DNA from: Gammaproteobacteria bacterium
Lineage (GTDB): Bacteria; Pseudomonadota; Gammaproteobacteria; Steroidobacterales; Steroidobacteraceae
Length of the DNA: 48,278 nucleotides
Reading direction: 5' to 3'
Assembly: GCA_013289615.1 (NCBI GenBank)
Contig: JABCZO010000031.1
Coordinates: 1 to 48,278 of the forward strand
The position numbers and the translations under genes were made by a program. Below the pieces are notes generated by a model. That model saw only the letters and a list, made by a program, of their open reading frames with translations. It was not told the origin of the DNA and did no database searches. Each line of letters begins with the position of its first letter. Position 1 is the first letter of the stretch. Shown in pieces: positions 40,933 to 48,278 of this stretch.

Positions 40933-40936
40933 TCAT
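40739..40936 (-). CDS. Small hydrophobic ORF overlapping the GH5-2 stop (doubtful)
   Basis: A 65-codon frame starts with ATGA overlapping the GH5-2 stop, an arrangement typical of coupled genes. The product is mildly hydrophobic (VPVARVAATIACLPTTITAA and ILALAFSCITWLAN) and could be two short helices. There is no homology that I recognise, and no ribosome site apart from the overlap. It may be a chance frame created where the paralog's last codons changed. Confidence 0.22.
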   Translation of the reverse strand: MIPMLALRNIAMRTSRLSAAGRTTLAVPVARVAATIACLPTTITAAPPLSPILALAFSCITWLAN

Positions 40937-42957
40937 AGCGGGCTCTGACCGAAGGAGTTGCCGTTCGGGGCGGGCGCGCCGCCGTTGACCCAGGGGCCGG
41001 TGTTGAGCAGGTAGTTATAGAAGTCGGTCGGTGTAGAGGCGCCGCCCGAGGCCCAGGTCGCCCACGCCCACACCAGCACGCCGATGCCGTTGGAGCCGGC
41101 CCAGGTGTAGCCCGAGGCGTTGCTGCCACCGTCGAGGGCGCTGTCGAGCCCGTAGGTCTCAGTGATGCAGATCGGGTAGCCGGCGGCAAGGATGGCCAGC
41201 GGGGTGGTGGTGCCAGAGGACCATCCGTAATCGTGCCAGGCGACGGCCAGCTGTCCGAGCGGGTCGGGGTTGCCAGAGGTCGTGCGTCCGTAGCCGGTGG
41301 TGGTATAGCTGTCGAGCCAGGTCTGAATCTGCCCGGCGTACCAGATCGGGGAGGCGAGGATGACATTGGTGGCACCGGTGGCGCGGATCGTGCTGATCAG
41401 GCCCGGCATGCCGGCGACGTTAAGTGCCGCCCCACCGCTCAACGTCACCAGGGTCTTGTCGCTGGCCAGCATCGTGTACGGGGAGGTGCCGCCCGTGATC
41501 ATCTTAACGGCGTAGCTGCCTGGCAGCGCGGTTTTGCCGCCCCCGATAACGGCGCCTGGCGCGCTGTTGTAGTTCGCTCCGCCGTAGGGTTCGTTGAACA
41601 GCTCGAACATGACCAGGGGATTTGACTTGAAGGTATTGGCGACTTCCATCCAGAAAGTGGGTGCAGTGTCGCTGCTGGCGTAGGAAGTCTCACCAACGCA
41701 GGCGATGTACTGGCCGGAGGAATTCTTCGGCGCATCGCAGTGCAGATCGAGGCTGACCACGATGCCGGCCGCCGTGATATTAGACACGATCGTGGCAATG
41801 ACGGATTGGTAGCTGCCGCTGGCGTCCGGCGTGTATTTGCCATTACCGATCGAGGTGTAACAGCACGCCCCGGTCTCAATAGCCGCCGCTGCCGGGTCGT
41901 CATAGACCGTGGGGTTCAACCAGTAATCAGAATTCATCGGCAGGCGGATCATGTTGATCCCCCACTTGGCCGCGATCGCCGCCCACTGCGCGCTGGTGAT
42001 GCCCGCGATAATATTCCATTGCTTGATCTGGCCGGCGCCGCCGTAACCGCCCGAGCCGTCCAGGCCGTCAAGGTTAGCGCCCGCGAGCACGACCGGCTTA
42101 CCGGTTGCTGTGTTGATGAACTTGTTGCCGCTGACCGCGATGCCCGCCCCGGTGCTGAGCGATTTGACTGCGGGGGTAGAGCTGCCGCAGGCGGGTGTTG
42201 TGGCGGGGGACGGATTTGCGGTTGCGACCCAGGCGCCGCCCGACCAACTCCACCACAGGCAGGTGTTGTTCTGCTGGTAGAGCACGCCGTTGTGATAGAG
42301 CAGCAGCGTCACATTGGCGCTGTAGCCGGCCGCGCTGGCACTGGCCGCACCGGCAGGCTGCTGGTAGACCACTCCGCCGTTGAGCGTCCAGACGGCCAAT
42401 GCGCTATCGGTAATCTGCTTCGCGTTGGTCGGCACCATGGTGCCACTCGCCGATGCGCTGCCCGCCGAGGCGCTGGCACCGCTGAAGCCGTTTCTGCCGT
42501 TGAAAGCCACGGCGACGGAGGCTGCAGACGGTGAACCGAAGTAGGCCTGTCCCTCAACGCTGGTGAGGGCGATGTCGAATTGCTTGCCGCCCGCTTGGCT
42601 CATGACTGCTACTGCGACGGTCTTGACGGCCGTATCCCCGTCACTCCAGCTCACGGTTCCGCTGGTGGCGGTGTAATCGGTTCCGGCTATGGCAGTGCCA
42701 TTCACGGTGGTGTAGCCGACGGTGGCTGCACCGCTCGGGTTGCCGGTTCGAGCAATCGTCACGATGGCGGTCGATGATGGCGCGGCGGTATAGGTCGCCG
42801 ACGTGAGCGCGACCAGCGGGGCGGAAGTATTTGAGGAACTGCTACTGGTCGATGAACCCGCGCTACTGGCGGAATCGCTGGAGTTGGAACCGCCGCACGC
42901 CGCGAGCATGCCGAGCAGCGCGCACAATGCGCTGCCCCGAAGCACCATTCTCATCAT
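40933..42957 (-). CDS. GH5 cellulase-family lipoprotein (2) with Calx-beta domain
   Basis: About 674 residues. The signal ends LGMLAACGG (lipobox LAAC), followed by a Ser-rich linker, a Calx-beta domain (~45-150, with GTAIAGTDYTATSGTVSWSDGD), a repeat-like module with VVYQQPAG / VLYQQNNTCLWWSW, and the GH5 domain. Catalytic Glu residues are in LFNEPYG and CITETYG. It would be a surface endoglycanase; the Calx-beta domain may bind calcium and act as a spacer. GGGGA lies four to seven bases before two consecutive ATGs (42957, 42954). The GH5 part is nearly identical over long stretches to the gene at 39167, in inverted orientation. Confidence 0.88.
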   Translation of the reverse strand: MMRMVLRGSALCALLGMLAACGGSNSSDSASSAGSSTSSSSSNTSAPLVALTSATYTAAPSSTAIVTIARTGNPSGAATVGYTTVNGTAIAGTDYTATSGTVSWSDGDTAVKTVAVAVMSQAGGKQFDIALTSVEGQAYFGSPSAASVAVAFNGRNGFSGASASAGSASASGTMVPTNAKQITDSALAVWTLNGGVVYQQPAGAASASAAGYSANVTLLLYHNGVLYQQNNTCLWWSWSGGAWVATANPSPATTPACGSSTPAVKSLSTGAGIAVSGNKFINTATGKPVVLAGANLDGLDGSGGYGGAGQIKQWNIIAGITSAQWAAIAAKWGINMIRLPMNSDYWLNPTVYDDPAAAAIETGACCYTSIGNGKYTPDASGSYQSVIATIVSNITAAGIVVSLDLHCDAPKNSSGQYIACVGETSYASSDTAPTFWMEVANTFKSNPLVMFELFNEPYGGANYNSAPGAVIGGGKTALPGSYAVKMITGGTSPYTMLASDKTLVTLSGGAALNVAGMPGLISTIRATGATNVILASPIWYAGQIQTWLDSYTTTGYGRTTSGNPDPLGQLAVAWHDYGWSSGTTTPLAILAAGYPICITETYGLDSALDGGSNASGYTWAGSNGIGVLVWAWATWASGGASTPTDFYNYLLNTGPWVNGGAPAPNGNSFGQSPL

Positions 42958-43339
42958 CACTTCCCCGTCGATACACGAACTGCTGTGATTGCAGTTTCTT
43001 CACGATGTCTATAGGCGGCAATCTGTCTCTGCGTCGCGACGTGTCGCAAAACCGTGACAGAATCTTCTTACACGCGAGGCGCAGAAATTGTGGAGTTGCT
43101 CACAAAAAAATCCAAAAACGCCGCAATTTGTAGGCGCAAACGTGAATTGCATTCGCGCCGAGCGCAGTCGTTAATTGGTAATGCGAGCCGCACTGCGTGC
43201 CGCGCCGTGCGATCGGGCTCGCGCGCACATGCGTATCGGCAAATTGTTTTCTATGCGAATCGGTCGCCGCGTGACGATGCGCGTTGCCCGAGATGACGTG
43301 AATATCGGCGGCTGCTGCCGCGGATTGGTGCGCTCGCAG
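42958..43339. promoter_or_regulatory. AT-rich intergenic region upstream of GH5-2
   Basis: About 380 bases with no gene, clearly more AT-rich than the surroundings, including the A-runs near 43105-43122 (T-runs for minus-strand transcripts leaving the GT2 gene). CGTCGCGACG (43032-43041) is a perfect palindrome. The region should carry the GH5-2 promoter and the end of the eps transcript. A weak GC stem (CGCC/GGCG) precedes the T-runs, so a terminator is possible but poor. Confidence 0.4.
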
Positions 43340-44533
43340 TCAGGAACGCTTGCGCTCGGTGCGAACCCATTCGCCGGATTGATGGCGACCAAGCATCAGC
43401 GCAATTTTCCAGACTACGAACGCCGGTGCGCCCAGCAGATCCAGCAGTCCGCGCACGCCGGTGCCGCTGAGCTGCCAGCCGCGCAGAATATATGCCACCA
43501 GCACCAGCGCGCAGCCGACGGAGAACCATACCCAGGGCATGAATGCGGGATGCCACCACGCAGCCAGCAGCGCGGCGAGCAGCAGGCTGCAGACACCGAC
43601 GGCCACATAGGTCAGTGGCAGGACCAGCAGATCGAGGGCGAGGTCGAGACACACGGGGTTGCGCCGCCGCAGCGCGGCCCACAGCAACGGCCCGCTGCGG
43701 GCGCGGATCAGCTGGAAGCGACCGTGCTCCCAACGCTGGCGCTGTTTGCGGGCGGCCTGCGGCGTGGCCGTCATGTCCTGGCTTGCGTCGGCCTCGCCGG
43801 CATAGTGCACCCGATAGCCGGCCAGACCGAGCGCGATGCCGTATTCGATATCCTCCGCCAGGGAAAACGCCCCATATTTTACCTCTCTAAGCAGTTGATG
43901 CGTGACGCACCAGCCATTGCCGCGCACGCCGCAGGAGACCTGCTGGCGCTCGCGCGCGCGCGAGCGCACGACATGATAGGCAGCCATCGCTACCGTCAGC
44001 AGGCGCGTGCGCCAGGAAGCCTGCGGATTGAGCACGCCATAATGAGCCTGCACCGCGTGCGCGCCATGCTCGATGCGCGCCGCGAAAGCTTCCAGCAAGT
44101 TAGCTGAGACCTCAGCGTCCGCGTCGACCACCGCGACTGCGTCGGCCCAGGCATCCTCGCGGCTGCGCTGAAATCCCGCCAGCAGAGCGTAGCCCTTGCC
44201 GCGAAAGGTGGTATCAAAACGCTCAAGTACAGTGGCGCCGGCCGTGCCGGCGAGAGCGGCGGTGGCGTCGGTGCAGTTGTCGGCGATAACCAGGATGCGG
44301 TATCGATCCATCGGCCAGTCGAGATGACGCAAATTCGCGATGGTGTTGGAAATCACCGCGGCTTCGTTGTGCGCGGGCACGATGACGTCGAATCGCAGTC
44401 GTCGTGCTGAGGGCGGTGCGGCCGGCAATCGGCCCGACATCAGGGTCTGCACCAACAGATACAGACAGGCCAGTGCGGCGGGCAGAGCCAGCAGCAGCAG
44501 CGCCATCACGACCAGTAGACTCGGCAGGCTCAT
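43340..44533 (-). CDS. GT2 membrane glycosyltransferase (processive-type motifs)
   Basis: About 397 residues. An N-terminal helix (LLVVMALLLLALPAALACLYLLV), then a GT2 catalytic domain: FDVIVPAHNEAAVI, DNCTDATAAL, VVDADAEVS (DxD), AEDIEYG (catalytic acid region) and RKQRQRWEHGR (the Q/RxxRW motif), then three to four C-terminal helices. These are the motifs of cellulose-synthase/hyaluronan-synthase-like GT2 proteins, though single-sugar transfer is common in EPS loci. GAAGG eight bases upstream supports the ATG at 44533. It is the last gene of the eps minus-strand operon, 11 bp after the second GT2. Confidence 0.88.
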   Translation of the reverse strand: MSLPSLLVVMALLLLALPAALACLYLLVQTLMSGRLPAAPPSARRLRFDVIVPAHNEAAVISNTIANLRHLDWPMDRYRILVIADNCTDATAALAGTAGATVLERFDTTFRGKGYALLAGFQRSREDAWADAVAVVDADAEVSANLLEAFAARIEHGAHAVQAHYGVLNPQASWRTRLLTVAMAAYHVVRSRARERQQVSCGVRGNGWCVTHQLLREVKYGAFSLAEDIEYGIALGLAGYRVHYAGEADASQDMTATPQAARKQRQRWEHGRFQLIRARSGPLLWAALRRRNPVCLDLALDLLVLPLTYVAVGVCSLLLAALLAAWWHPAFMPWVWFSVGCALVLVAYILRGWQLSGTGVRGLLDLLGAPAFVVWKIALMLGRHQSGEWVRTERKRS

Positions 44534-44544
44534 CGATTACGCCT

Positions 44545-45453
44545 TCAGGCGTAGGCGCGGTAGCGCCAGCCCCAGAACACCGACAGCTTACCGAGGTTGG
44601 CGGACGCGGTGATCAACCAGCGCGCCGCCCGGTGCCGCCCCCCGGGCCATGACAGTGCCGCTAGGCCGGCGGCCGCCAGCAGTTGCAGTAGCGCGCGGCA
44701 GAAGAAAACCGCGCGTCCGCTCCAGTTAATCGGGCCATACTTGCCGTTGACCGTCTGTCGTGCGAATTCCTGTCCGCCACTCAGAGCCCGCATCAACAGC
44801 CAGCGCAACGATAGTCGCCCGGTCTCGATCGGCTCCCTGACGATTGCCTCATCACACCAGATGATCCTTACGCCCTTGCGGGCAAGGCGAACCAGCAGGT
44901 CGCCATCCTCGCCGGTACTGAGTCCGTAACTCGGATCGAAAGGGCCCGGCTCGGCACGCAGCGGATTGCCGCGCAACAGGACGTTACCAAAGCGCATGCG
45001 ATTGAGCGGCACCGGCTGGCCGCTGCGCAGGTGCGGAAAGTCGTAAAAGCGGCCGCGACGGATCCAGGCCGGCGCGTTCGCCGGCAGCTGCGGCTCGACC
45101 GGTGCGAGAATCCCGTCGGCGCCATATGCTGCTGCGGCCTCGAGCAGCTGCTGCAGCCAGCTCTCCGGTGCTCGCTCGTCGTCGTCGATGAATGCGAGCC
45201 AATCACCGTCGGCGAGCGTGACGGTTGTGTTGCGCGTCAATGCGATATTGCGCTCGGGCTGCACTTCGTAGGCGATCGCAAAAGGTGCAGCGCACGCGCC
45301 TAGCCCCTCGATCAGCGGACGGGCGCTGCCCGACGGGTCGTTGTCCACCACCACCACCTGTTCGGGCAGGCGGCTCTGCCGCGCCAGATCCTCGAGCAAA
45401 GCCCGCAGGCGCTCAGTGCGGCGATAGGTGGCGATGCAGACGCTGACCTTCAT
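44545..45453 (-). CDS. GT2 glycosyltransferase
   Basis: About 302 residues. The start VSVCIATYRRTERLRALL is typical GT2, with VVVDNDPSGSA, the donor-binding FIDDDERAP (DDD) and a later GEDGDLLVRLARKG acid motif. A short hydrophobic segment near the C-terminus (FFCRALLQLLAAAGLAALSW) may bind the membrane. It would add one sugar to the lipid-linked EPS repeat in the cytoplasm; donor and linkage cannot be predicted. It lies 60 bp after epsG and 11 bp before the next GT2, so it belongs to the eps operon. Confidence 0.87.
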   Translation of the reverse strand: MKVSVCIATYRRTERLRALLEDLARQSRLPEQVVVVDNDPSGSARPLIEGLGACAAPFAIAYEVQPERNIALTRNTTVTLADGDWLAFIDDDERAPESWLQQLLEAAAAYGADGILAPVEPQLPANAPAWIRRGRFYDFPHLRSGQPVPLNRMRFGNVLLRGNPLRAEPGPFDPSYGLSTGEDGDLLVRLARKGVRIIWCDEAIVREPIETGRLSLRWLLMRALSGGQEFARQTVNGKYGPINWSGRAVFFCRALLQLLAAAGLAALSWPGGRHRAARWLITASANLGKLSVFWGWRYRAYA

Positions 45454-45513
45454 CTCGAGGCTTTCGGCCGATGGGGCCGCGGCGTGGCGATCTGGCCCGC
45501 CGCGCCTGACGGC

Positions 45514-46443
45514 TCAAAACTTGCTTGTGACCGCGCCTAGAATCTTCGATCCAGTCACGGCCAGCCTACGCAGCAATTCTTTCATACTGCGGAACGAGGT
45601 GGTTCCAGTCCGACCTACTATCAGAACGCGCTGGGCGACGGTGGCTATCTGCAGCGCATCGGCATATAGCGACACCGCCGGCGTGTCGATCACGATGAAA
45701 TCATACTGGCGCCGCAAATCCGTGATCAATCGCTCGAAGCGGCGGTGCGACACCAGCTCGAGCGGATTCGGTGGAATGGTCCCGCAAGTCAGCACCGCCA
45801 ATTCAGGCATCCCTTCGACAGCATACATATACGGCGACTCGCCCAGAGCCAGCGTTTGCGCGAGACCCCACTGATTGTCGGTCGAGAACAGCACGTGCTG
45901 GCGCGGGTGGCGCAGGTCTGCGTCTACCAACAGTGTTCGGCGTCCGAGTTGCGCGAACGCAATGGCAAGCTCGGCACACAGCTGCGAGCGACCCTCACCG
46001 CGCCCGGGACCCACCAATGCAACGACATTGCCGCGCTGGGCCGACTCGTTCAGCAGCATCAAATCCGTCCGTAACGCTCGAATTTTCTCGCTGCGCGTAC
46101 TATCTGCATCACTTGCATGTAGCAGTACACTGCTGAGCCTGCCCATGCCCTGACGCACGGTCAGCGCGTGGGTAGCACCCTGCGCGTTGCGAACGGCAGT
46201 CTCGATCACGCCCGTAGTACTGCCGCGCGAGTGTTCGCGTACCCAGGTCGAGACCTCCTCGATGTCCTCGTGCGTGGCCAGGTTGAGCTGAAGCGCGGCA
46301 TCACAGAAGCCCTGCCGCCGTGCGCGCATGGCCTCGCTGATGCGATCGATGTCGTTAGCCGATAGATTGCAATGCGCGATCAGCGCATCGCTCAGTTCAG
46401 TATCGAATGGTCGGGAAATCCCTTCAGCACGTTCGGCAGTCAT
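45514..46443 (-). CDS. epsG: EpsG-like bacterial tyrosine-kinase-type ATPase
   Basis: About 309 residues. An N-terminal GspE_N-like segment (~15-70) is followed by a BY-kinase ATPase domain: P-loop GPGRGEGRSQL (145-155), Walker A' LLVDADLRHP (D174, D176) and Walker B FIVIDTPAV (D253). The P-loop has Arg152 where most BY-kinases have Lys; as far as I recall, EpsG-type proteins share this. The C-terminus (SKILGAVTSKF) lacks the tyrosine cluster of Wzc. It should work with EpsF at the inner membrane to control chain length. The ATG overlaps the epsF stop (ATGA). Confidence 0.88.
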   Translation of the reverse strand: MTAERAEGISRPFDTELSDALIAHCNLSANDIDRISEAMRARRQGFCDAALQLNLATHEDIEEVSTWVREHSRGSTTGVIETAVRNAQGATHALTVRQGMGRLSSVLLHASDADSTRSEKIRALRTDLMLLNESAQRGNVVALVGPGRGEGRSQLCAELAIAFAQLGRRTLLVDADLRHPRQHVLFSTDNQWGLAQTLALGESPYMYAVEGMPELAVLTCGTIPPNPLELVSHRRFERLITDLRRQYDFIVIDTPAVSLYADALQIATVAQRVLIVGRTGTTSFRSMKELLRRLAVTGSKILGAVTSKF

Positions 46444-47855
46444 GAGTATCTCGGTTCAGCAAGAATACGGTCGAATTCCGCGAGCACTGGCAGCCCGAGA
46501 TCGCGCTCAATGTCGTCGCGACAATGCAGGCGACGATTAAACAGCAGCTCATAGCACAGCGGGCCGGCAACAGCCACGAACCCGGCGAACATGATGCCGA
46601 TTGCCAGCAGCAGCAACTTATTTGGTTTGCTCGGCAACAGCGGCACTGATGCGCGGCTCACAATGCTGGAGGATGCGAACATCACCTGGTCATAGCTGTC
46701 GAGGGCGCGTTTGTACACGGTTTGGGCCGACTCGAGCTCGAGCAGCAGTTTCTGACCCTCATCCTGCAGCTGGCGTGTCTTAACCAGTTTTGCCCGCTGC
46801 TCGTCTACCGCGTGGTGCAACTTGCCCTCGAGCTCCGCGGCGCTGGTGACTGTGCCGGAAGTGTTTTGTGAGAAGTTCTGGATCTCGTGGTCGAGTGAGC
46901 GGCGGGTGGCCGCGATTTGCGATTGAAGCTCCAACACTTTCGGATGCCTGGGGCCGAGCGTAGCGGACGATTGCGCCAGCTCGGACTGCAGGGTGGAGAG
47001 CTGGTTTTTGAGGTTCTGGATCAGCTGCGACGCCATCACCGGGTCGCTGGCGCCTTGGTCCTCGACCCTCTTTGATTCCGCGGTGCGCCGCATATTTTGC
47101 GCCACCAGCAACTGTTGCTCGAGCGCGGCCAGAGCCTGGGTTTCGACGTCATTCGCCGCCGCGATGTCGGTAATGCCGGTGCGCTGGCGGAATTCCGCCA
47201 TCTGCCGTTCTGCCGCGCTGACCTTGCCCTTCAGGTCGGTCAGCTGTTCCGAGTATTCGTGCGCGCGGCCACTGCTGGGATCATTGCCATGGATCGACTC
47301 CCGGGCCTGGTATACCTCGACGATCGCATTCGCGATCTGAGCCGCCTTGTTACGATCCTTGGAGGTCGCGGATACGTACAGCAGCTGGATTCCCTTGCCT
47401 TGCTCCACCGCCACGTTGGCGCGCAGTCGCTTCTCTACCCAGTCGCGCAACGTGTTGACACCATCGTTTATGTAGCCGCCCGCGAACTCCGGATCCTGGG
47501 TCAATCGCAGGCGATCGATGACGGCCAACAGCACTTCGCGGTTCTGCAGCAGTTCAACCTGCGTCAGCAGATAGCTGGTGAACAGATCCGCCGGCGCCTG
47601 GCGTGTGCCATCGTTGGACTCGAAGTTGACCAGCACGGTGGCTTGCGCCGTATAGTTCTTGGGCAACAGCTTGACGATCACGACGCTCGCGACCAGAAGC
47701 GCCAGCGCGATCAATATCACCTGGCTCCTGCGCGCCCGTAGGATCGCGAGAAGTTGTGCCATCGACAGCGTGCTCTGCACATATTGCGCCGGCACCATCG
47801 GTACGGGCGGCGGCGAACCCGATGCCAATACCGGCAAGTTCCTGGACGTTCTCAA
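46440..47855 (-). CDS. epsF: EpsF-like chain-length determinant (Wzz domain, PCP)
   Basis: About 471 residues. N-terminal helix (VILIALALLVASVVIVKLL), Wzz domain with KNYTAQATVLVNFES, a long periplasmic coiled-coil region (~190-390, many Gln, Glu and Leu heptads) and a second helix (LLLLAIGIMFAGFVAVAGPLCY) before a short cytoplasmic tail. It is a polysaccharide co-polymerase without a fused kinase; EpsG supplies the ATPase. The start is TTG at 47855: AAGGAG lies eight bases upstream, and the TTG overlaps the epsE stop (TTGA). The stop overlaps epsG. The three genes are thus a fully coupled unit. Confidence 0.9.
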   Translation of the reverse strand: MRTSRNLPVLASGSPPPVPMVPAQYVQSTLSMAQLLAILRARRSQVILIALALLVASVVIVKLLPKNYTAQATVLVNFESNDGTRQAPADLFTSYLLTQVELLQNREVLLAVIDRLRLTQDPEFAGGYINDGVNTLRDWVEKRLRANVAVEQGKGIQLLYVSATSKDRNKAAQIANAIVEVYQARESIHGNDPSSGRAHEYSEQLTDLKGKVSAAERQMAEFRQRTGITDIAAANDVETQALAALEQQLLVAQNMRRTAESKRVEDQGASDPVMASQLIQNLKNQLSTLQSELAQSSATLGPRHPKVLELQSQIAATRRSLDHEIQNFSQNTSGTVTSAAELEGKLHHAVDEQRAKLVKTRQLQDEGQKLLLELESAQTVYKRALDSYDQVMFASSSIVSRASVPLLPSKPNKLLLLAIGIMFAGFVAVAGPLCYELLFNRRLHCRDDIERDLGLPVLAEFDRILAEPRYS

Positions 47856-48278
47856 AAGATGCTCTCCTTGACTCGGATCACGTCGTCAGGCAGCACGAGA
47901 TCGTTGGGTTTGGGTTTGACGACTACCTGCTCGCCGTTCTTGCCGGCCCGCTTGATCTCGACGCGTCGGTCGCTGCCCCTGGGCGTCACGCCGCCGGCCA
48001 GCGAGATCGCCTGAAGGACCGTCAAATTGGGCTCGAGCTTATACATGCTCGGCTTCTGCACTTCGCCAAGAATGAAGAACTGCTCGGCGCGCGGCACGTA
48101 AACCGAATCCCCGCCGCGCAATAGCTGTGTCGGTGCCGAGGCGCCGGCGTCAATCAATCCCTTCAGGTTCACGGCGTATCTCTTGACGACGCCGGCCGCA
48201 TCGGTACGCAGCACATACACGGTGTTGGAGCCAAGCTCGGTCTCGCCGCCGGCCTGAGCCAGAAGATCGACAATCGTG
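47852..48278 (-). CDS. epsE: EpsE-like polysaccharide export protein (Wza type), N-terminus cut by the window
   Basis: The frame is open to the window end, leaving the C-terminal ~141 residues. Visible are SLBB-type repeats: one with VYVLRTDAAGVVKRYAVNL and VPRAEQFFILGEVQKPSMYKL, then the ILGEVxxPG-like turn and ISLAGGVTPRGSD, and the end LVLPDDVIRVKESIF typical of Wza/EpsE proteins. It would form the outer-membrane and periplasmic export channel for the polymer. The signal peptide and export domain are outside the window. Its stop is overlapped by the epsF TTG start. Confidence 0.88.
   Translation of the reverse strand, partial: TIVDLLAQAGGETELGSNTVYVLRTDAAGVVKRYAVNLKGLIDAGASAPTQLLRGGDSVYVPRAEQFFILGEVQKPSMYKLEPNLTVLQAISLAGGVTPRGSDRRVEIKRAGKNGEQVVVKPKPNDLVLPDDVIRVKESIF

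Noticed and set aside
43175..44107. Plus-strand frame of about 310 codons opposite the GT2 gene
   Set aside because: Composition is antisense-like and the minus strand carries all GT2 motifs.

Overview
The window suggests a high-GC Gram-negative bacterium, most likely a gammaproteobacterium. The order gltX, tRNA-Ala(GGC), tRNA-Glu(TTC) is familiar from Pseudomonas-type genomes. There are also lipoproteins, outer-membrane export parts (EpsE and EpsL types) and Tat-like signals. I cannot assign a genus. Nearly all of the window is an exopolysaccharide (EPS) / surface-glycan locus of the Wzy-dependent type, interrupted by a housekeeping island (gltX and three tRNAs).

Layout. 1-2842: 3' part of a large modular surface protein (repeated sandwich domains, fibronectin III, quinoprotein-like propeller). 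3067-6774: a small membrane protein, an SnoaL-like lipoprotein, and a tight yjbQ / YbjQ-family / orphan adenine-methyltransferase operon. 6805-13090: FkbM methyltransferase, two GMC oxidoreductases (one overlapping a small Tat-like partner) and an aldo/keto reductase. 13339-15136: tRNA-Val on the minus strand, then gltX, tRNA-Ala and tRNA-Glu, with good tRNA promoters. 15281-15650: a probable frameshifted gene remnant. 15663-21721: a GT-C-like membrane protein, a Tat-type aldo/keto reductase, a WcaJ-type initiating phosphotransferase and an EpsL-like outer-membrane barrel. 21711-27268: a minus-strand group of lipoprotein propeller, third GMC oxidoreductase and epimerase. 27650-31260: plus-strand WecG/TagA transferase, second GT-C-like protein and a DPM1/ArnC-like GT2. 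31329-35763: a coupled minus-strand operon of LPG-synthase-type membrane protein, HAD-UbiA fusion, DprE1-like and DprE2-like enzymes, i.e. a polyprenyl-phosphate-arabinose-type pathway. 35950-38768: O-antigen ligase/polymerase and Wzx-type flippase. 39167-42957: two paralogous GH5 lipoproteins arranged tail to tail. 43340-48278: epsE (cut by the window end), epsF, epsG and two GT2 glycosyltransferases.

How it fits together. The WcaJ-type enzyme would load the first sugar on undecaprenyl phosphate. The GT2 and WecG-type enzymes would extend the unit. The Wzx and Wzy-like proteins would flip and polymerise it. EpsF/EpsG would set chain length, and EpsE with the EpsL-like barrel would carry polymer out. 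GH5 lipoproteins could trim it. The UbiA-DprE1-DprE2 operon and the DPM1-like GT2 would make polyprenyl-phosphate sugars for the two orphan GT-C-like proteins. GMC/aldo-keto/epimerase/FkbM genes would supply sugar oxidation, reduction and methylation. These pathway roles are inferred from family membership and context. No transposase, integrase, CRISPR array or exosortase gene was recognised.
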